Assembly (NCBI RefSeq): GCF_029395355.1 | Contig: NZ_CP113913.1 | Span: 1,674,001 to 1,738,000, forward strand | Direction: 5' to 3' | Origin: Bifidobacterium sp. ESL0800 | GTDB taxonomy: Bacteria > Actinomycetota > Actinomycetes > Actinomycetales > Bifidobacteriaceae | DNA length: 64,000 bases | Shown here: positions 60,181 through 64,000 of the stretch, in pieces | Layout: each line of letters starts with the position of its first letter | Numbering within the stretch: the first letter of the stretch is position 1 | Program-made: the position numbers and the translations under genes | The notes under the pieces: model-generated | Told to the model about the DNA's origin: nothing | The model's database searches: none | The model's input: the letters and a program-made list of their open reading frames with translations, nothing else

Positions 60181-61854
60181 TCATTCTTCCTGCAGCACGA
60201 CGGCCGGATCGATCCGCACCGCGTTGCGCACCGGCGGCAGCGACGCAAGCACCGCGACCAACATCGCCACTACCACGGATGCGAGCGCCAACGGCCAGTT
60301 GAGAGAAAGCTTCTGCCCGAAAACGGAAGCGCTCAACGCGCGCGCGAGCACATAGCCGATAGCTGTGCCGAACAATCCGCCAATCAGCCCATAAAGTGCC
60401 GCTTCAACGGTGAATTCCACCGCTATGTTCCGTGATGAAGCTCCAAGCGCCTTGCGCAGACCGATTTCGTTGCGACGCTGAGAGACGATGGACGAAATCG
60501 TGGTCCCGACGCCAACGAGCGTCAGCACGAGCACAACAACCGTCACAATCCAGAACAAGGTCTGCAGCATCGTGATGATGTGGACGTTGGACGAGGTGAT
60601 TTTCGTGACCTTCTGCGCCTTGGCATTGAGCGAGGCCTTCTTGTTGATACTGCTTACGAGACTGCTCAGACCAGCATCCGACGTATCGACCGAAAATTCG
60701 ACCACATCCGCCCCACGCTCAAAGCCGGTGAGCTTATCGACGTCGAGGTTGTTGGCATAGACCATGTCATCCTCGCTGCCGCCGGTGTCGACGATGCCGT
60801 CCACGCGGAATTCCATACCGCCTGCGTTGGGAGCGGTGGGCTTCCACTCGGCCAGCTGGACGGAACCGGAGTGATTATCGGCATTGTTGACGGCTGAATC
60901 TGTCGAATTCCATTTCACGAGGTTGACGGAACCGGGGCTTACGACAGACATCTTCACACCTAGCATGCTTTGCGTGTTCGTAACCGCCATATCCATATCC
61001 GACATATCGGGGGCCTTGGCCTCCGCCGATATGTCGCCCAGCGCCTTGCCCAGCTTGTCCTTCACCGTCGCGTCAGCCATACCCTGCCGTACATCACCGG
61101 CATGCGACGAATCGGACATCTTCATGCCCTTCATGTTTTGCATGTCATGACCTGACGAATTGCCGTTTGCCGACGCGGTTGAGCCGGTGCCGGAATCGCC
61201 GGTATCGCTGCTACCGCTAGTCGAGCCGTTCGAACCCGAGCTTCCATTGCCCGAACCAGCGCTACCGGAACCATTAGAACCATTGGAACCATCAGTTCCG
61301 CCAGTCGCGGCGGCCACACTTTTACCGGGGCTGTATTTGATGGTGATAACCGAGCCGATCTTGGCGTCAAGCTTCGTCGCCGCGTCGCGTCCGAGCATCA
61401 CCCCGCCGTTCGACGGCCACTTGCCCTCTACGCTCCAGTGATGATTGAGCGCCTTCACATCGTGCGGGTCAATGCCCGCCACCACGAACGGCAACGAGTT
61501 GATACGCGTGTTCTCGTACCGATACGAAGCCGAGCGCTCGGAACCGGCGTCTTTGACCGCAGTATTCAGCGATGTAACACTTTCCCGGTCGAATCCGGAA
61601 GTTGCGGCATTGGCGCCGTCGGAACCTTCAACAGCCTTTCCACCGACGGTCCGTTGCGTCGGCGTGACGATCAGATTGGCACCATAAGCCCGCATTTCCT
61701 CATTCATCTGCTGCGGCACCGCCACACAGATGGCGGCGAGACAGAAGAGCGTCGCCGCACCCACCAGGGACGCGACCACGGCCATCAACGCTCGCGAGCG
61801 CCGCCGAAACACCGCGCTGAACAGCATACGGAAGAACATCTGTCGATTTGTCAT
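60181..61854 (-). CDS. FtsX-type ABC permease with Met/His-rich insertion
   Basis: A 557-residue permease: N-terminal helix (SRALMAVVASLVGAATLFCL), a MacB-like outer domain, and three C-terminal helices (LFWIVTVVVLVLTLVGVGTT, with QRRNEIGLRKALGAS and the end LASLPPVRNAVRIDPAVVL). The outer domain is interrupted by a Gly/Ser run (about residues 181-231) and by Met/His-rich pieces (HDMQNMKGMKMSDSSHAGD, about 235-260; DMSDMDMAV, about 281-290), which could bind copper or iron. The ATG at 61854, with GGAAGG upstream, is preferred; 61872 is possible. It starts 7 bp after the upstream permease stop. Confidence 0.9.
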   Translation of the reverse strand: MTNRQMFFRMLFSAVFRRRSRALMAVVASLVGAATLFCLAAICVAVPQQMNEEMRAYGANLIVTPTQRTVGGKAVEGSDGANAATSGFDRESVTSLNTAVKDAGSERSASYRYENTRINSLPFVVAGIDPHDVKALNHHWSVEGKWPSNGGVMLGRDAATKLDAKIGSVITIKYSPGKSVAAATGGTDGSNGSNGSGSAGSGNGSSGSNGSTSGSSDTGDSGTGSTASANGNSSGHDMQNMKGMKMSDSSHAGDVRQGMADATVKDKLGKALGDISAEAKAPDMSDMDMAVTNTQSMLGVKMSVVSPGSVNLVKWNSTDSAVNNADNHSGSVQLAEWKPTAPNAGGMEFRVDGIVDTGGSEDDMVYANNLDVDKLTGFERGADVVEFSVDTSDAGLSSLVSSINKKASLNAKAQKVTKITSSNVHIITMLQTLFWIVTVVVLVLTLVGVGTTISSIVSQRRNEIGLRKALGASSRNIAVEFTVEAALYGLIGGLFGTAIGYVLARALSASVFGQKLSLNWPLALASVVVAMLVAVLASLPPVRNAVRIDPAVVLQEE

Positions 61855-61861
61855 TGAATGT

Positions 61862-63229
61862 TTACCTTCCATGCAGCACCTCCGCCGGACGCAGGTGCAG
61901 AATCGAACGGATCGAGGAGAACGAGGCAATCAGAATGGTCACAGCCAAAAGCACGAATACCAGCACGAATACCATGGGCCGCATCGCCACTCCCGAGCCG
62001 AAAACGACATGCCCGATCACTTGTGCGAGCACCGAGCCGAGCCCTGCACCGACCAATCCGCCAATCAGTGAAATGACCGCCGTTTCGGTGAGCATCAGCC
62101 TTGAAACCGCACCGTCCGTCGCGCCGATAGCCTTCAAAAGCGCCAGTTCCGAACCGCGCTCACCGATTGAAGATGCCATGAGATTGGCCACGGCGATGGC
62201 CGCTGCGATGAGGCTCAACGCGGTCATCAAAATCATCACGGCCTGTGTCTTATGCAGCACGTCGCCCTGCAACGCCGCCACCTGCCGTACCTGCTTGGCA
62301 ACGGCCCCGGGCATGACCTCCTCGATCTGATAGGCGATTGAAGACGGATAGGCCGTGCAATACCAGGTCTCCCACTCCTCCTGGCTCAGTGCCGCAGGGT
62401 CTTTCTCGGCCTTGCGTGCCAACGCGTTCTCGGGAGTGGTGAGCGCCTTGACCTCGATTTTGTCGATGGAATCCGGCAAATCGGAGAGCCTCTGAGCCGA
62501 CCACGAGGGAATGTACAGACCGCTCGAATCATTGTCGCCCGAATCGAAAATCCCGACGATCCGCACGCGCTGGCTGCGATGCTGTCCGTCGGCCGCGACC
62601 TTGGAAACCGTAACGGTCTGCCCGACTTTGGTATGGGTGGCACCGGCCAGTTCCTTGCCCATCATCCCCTGAACAACGCCGGCTTTGTCGGTATCGACCG
62701 AGGCCGCTACGACCTTGCCGGTTCCCGCAGCCCCCGTTCCATCCTTGGCCCAGGCCCCGTCGATTTTCCACCACGAACGCATGCCCCTGACCCCGGCGAC
62801 CACGCTTTCACCGGTTGCCAGCGGCACTTTCTTGGAAAACCACGTCCCCGTCACCGGCACATTACGCCCGTCGATCATGGCGTTCACGTTGAGCTCCGGC
62901 GCAAAATCGGTGATATTAAACGCCCAGAACGTCGTTTTGATGCTGGGCACGTCCGATTCCTTGAGGAACGAGGTCGGGTCCGCGGTTTCGGCACCATTAC
63001 CCGCGTCGGCGGTATTGTACAGATCCGACACCACCGCGTCGGCCTTGGGACGCACCACGATATTCGAGCCGTACGTCGACAGTTCGGCATTGAGCTTGTC
63101 GCCCACATCGAAGACGACACCGAGCATCGCCACGCAGATTGTGGCCGACAGGCATACGGTCACCGCAATCAGCAACCGCCGCTTGAGCTGCCGTGAAAAC
63201 GAGCGAAACACCATTCGTAACAGGAACAT
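61862..63229 (-). CDS. FtsX-type ABC permease
   Basis: A 455-residue permease: N-terminal helix (LLIAVTVCLSATICVAMLGV), outer MacB-like domain (residues 40-320) and three C-terminal helices, with SSIGERGSELALLKAIGATD and the end FSSIRSILHLRPAEVLHG. The ATG at 63229 has GAGGG upstream; a GTG at 63238 is in frame. It is followed by the second permease after 7 bp and preceded by the DUF2318 gene. The two permeases probably form a heterodimer with the ATPase. Confidence 0.92.
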   Translation of the reverse strand: MFLLRMVFRSFSRQLKRRLLIAVTVCLSATICVAMLGVVFDVGDKLNAELSTYGSNIVVRPKADAVVSDLYNTADAGNGAETADPTSFLKESDVPSIKTTFWAFNITDFAPELNVNAMIDGRNVPVTGTWFSKKVPLATGESVVAGVRGMRSWWKIDGAWAKDGTGAAGTGKVVAASVDTDKAGVVQGMMGKELAGATHTKVGQTVTVSKVAADGQHRSQRVRIVGIFDSGDNDSSGLYIPSWSAQRLSDLPDSIDKIEVKALTTPENALARKAEKDPAALSQEEWETWYCTAYPSSIAYQIEEVMPGAVAKQVRQVAALQGDVLHKTQAVMILMTALSLIAAAIAVANLMASSIGERGSELALLKAIGATDGAVSRLMLTETAVISLIGGLVGAGLGSVLAQVIGHVVFGSGVAMRPMVFVLVFVLLAVTILIASFSSIRSILHLRPAEVLHGR

Positions 63230-63312
63230 TACCGTCACCCTCTTTTCATCACAAAACTGTTGTGCTCATCTATGGTCCAGGCACGGCAACGCAACCAATC
63301 CGTTCTGTCCCG

Positions 63313-63421
63313 ACATGGGTTCGCGGCATAATTCCGCTTCTGAGCCACAAACCCATGATGAGGGGCTTCCAGAACATGGGTTCGCGGCATCAACCGCCGT
63401 CCAAGCCCAAAAACCATGTTG
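63313..63421. repeat. Two tandem stem-loop units between DUF2318 and permease genes
   Basis: ACATGGGTTCGCGGCAT occurs at 63313-63329 and 63374-63390, 61 bp apart. Each copy is followed by a complementary segment (AACCCATG at 63349-63356; CCATGTT near 63414), so each can fold as a hairpin. It lies in the 223-bp spacer within the operon. Confidence 0.65.
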
Positions 63422-63452
63422 GAATAATCGTGCATGAGCGTCATCGCCTCCC

Positions 63453-64000
63453 TTATTCCTTGAAATGCGACGACAACGCGTCGAGGTCGGAGGTGTGGAT
63501 GGTGATTTTGCCGTGCGACGCCTCGAACGGGAACGGTATCGGGTTGCATCCGCCCTTGAAGCCGATGGTCGCCACGTTCATCTCCACTTCGCAACGCTTG
63601 CAGATGATCTTGCCGTCTTTTTCGTAATAGCCCGCGTCGCCGCAGGTCAGGCAGGCGTCAAGGCCGACGCCGTAGGAGCCGCCGTTCTTCTTGATGATGA
63701 TGAAGCGCATCACCGTGCCGTCCTTGGCCTTGTACTGGAAGCGGTGCAGATGGCCATCGTCCACCTTGCTGAAGGCGATGGTAGCGATGCCATTGTGCTG
63801 CGAATACCCTTCCGGCGGCGAAAGTGAAGGTTGTTCGTGGACTTTGGCCACGCCTGCAGTCAGCGCGACCGTCACCACAATCATGGCAATCAGGCTCCAT
63901 ATTCCTGCAGCTTTGGCACGACGCCGGAACGCTTTGTGCTCGCGGACCACGGCATCGTTCGGTCCGGTGAGCGGCTTGCGGAAGCCAGCCACAATCGAGG
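63453..64000 (-). CDS. DUF2318 domain membrane protein, 5' end beyond the window
   Basis: At least 179 residues are visible; the reading frame stays open to the window edge, so the GTG at 63992 need not be the real start. One helix (IWSLIAMIVVTVALTAGVAK) is followed by a DUF2318 domain: FSKVDDGHLHRFQYKAKDG, FIIIKKNGGSYGVGLDACLT, the Cys pairs CLTC and CKRC, and GGCNPIPFPF. The family is linked to P19/FTR1 iron uptake, as in Campylobacter, where it precedes two FtsX permeases and an ATPase in the same order. The cofactor is probably a metal bound by the CxxC pairs; this is inferred. Confidence 0.85.
   Translation of the reverse strand, partial: SIVAGFRKPLTGPNDAVVREHKAFRRRAKAAGIWSLIAMIVVTVALTAGVAKVHEQPSLSPPEGYSQHNGIATIAFSKVDDGHLHRFQYKAKDGTVMRFIIIKKNGGSYGVGLDACLTCGDAGYYEKDGKIICKRCEVEMNVATIGFKGGCNPIPFPFEASHGKITIHTSDLDALSSHFKE

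Noticed and set aside
1-64000. CRISPR array
   Set aside because: No set of regularly spaced identical repeats with unique spacers was seen; the tandem repeats found have only two or three units.

Overview
The window looks like a chromosomal segment of a Bifidobacterium. Supporting this are a high-GC actinobacterial dnaK-grpE-dnaJ-hspR operon, a class Ib nrdHIE operon whose NrdE N-terminus is of the bifidobacterial type, many LacI regulators paired with glycoside hydrolases and sugar transporters, YhgE/Pip membrane proteins, and actinobacterial spacing and start-site style. The genus call rests on recognising protein families by eye, not on a search.

Layout. 1-3.3 kb: a LacI-controlled sugar ABC importer (regulator, lipoprotein, permease cut by the window edge). 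3.5-5.2 kb: a histidine phosphatase and a DedA membrane protein. 5.2-9.2 kb: a 570-bp AT-rich control region with a CRP-like palindrome, then lutABC for lactate oxidation. 9.2-10.3 kb: a repeat- and hairpin-rich convergent junction and araD. 10.5-12.1 kb: tRNA-Ala(CGC) carrying a 1.5-kb att-flanked insertion that encodes only a zeta-type toxin and its putative antitoxin. 12.2-18.7 kb: a HAD phosphatase and the HspR-controlled chaperone operon with two HAIR-like operators. 18.9-20.5 kb: an XRE-type membrane regulator and an Abi/HEPN gene. 21.0-26.3 kb: two DHA2 drug exporters and a divergent TetR. 26.5-28.3 kb: four small uncharacterised genes. 28.4-31.9 kb: nrdHIE, ended by a terminator and without nrdF.

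31.9-44.6 kb is a plant-glycoside/rhamnose module: LacI, GH78 rhamnosidase, GPH-type symporter and GH1 beta-glucosidase, then IclR and a full set for non-phosphorylative L-rhamnose breakdown (SDR dehydrogenase, lactonase, rhamnonate dehydratase, class II aldolase). It separates nrdE from a highly divergent NrdF-like gene (44.8-46.0 kb) that has lost two metal ligands. 46.1-51.0 kb: LacI, GH2 hydrolase and a second symporter. 51.2-59.1 kb: a CmpB-like membrane protein, a toxin-antitoxin pair beside DnaA-box-like sequences, and two overlapping YhgE/Pip genes, the second containing a near-perfect parS site. 59.3-64.0 kb: an ABC exporter-like operon with a DUF2318 protein, matching the layout of P19/FTR1 iron-uptake loci.

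How the genes work together: the rhamnosidase and GH1 enzyme could strip rutinoside-type glycosides, the symporter would import the sugars, and the rhamnose pathway would yield pyruvate and lactaldehyde. lutABC could reoxidise lactate. The most unusual items are the metal-ligand-deficient NrdF, the integrase-less tRNA-borne toxin island, the in-gene parS, the four-gene unknown cluster, and Met/His-rich and Ser/Asn-rich insertions in otherwise ordinary proteins.
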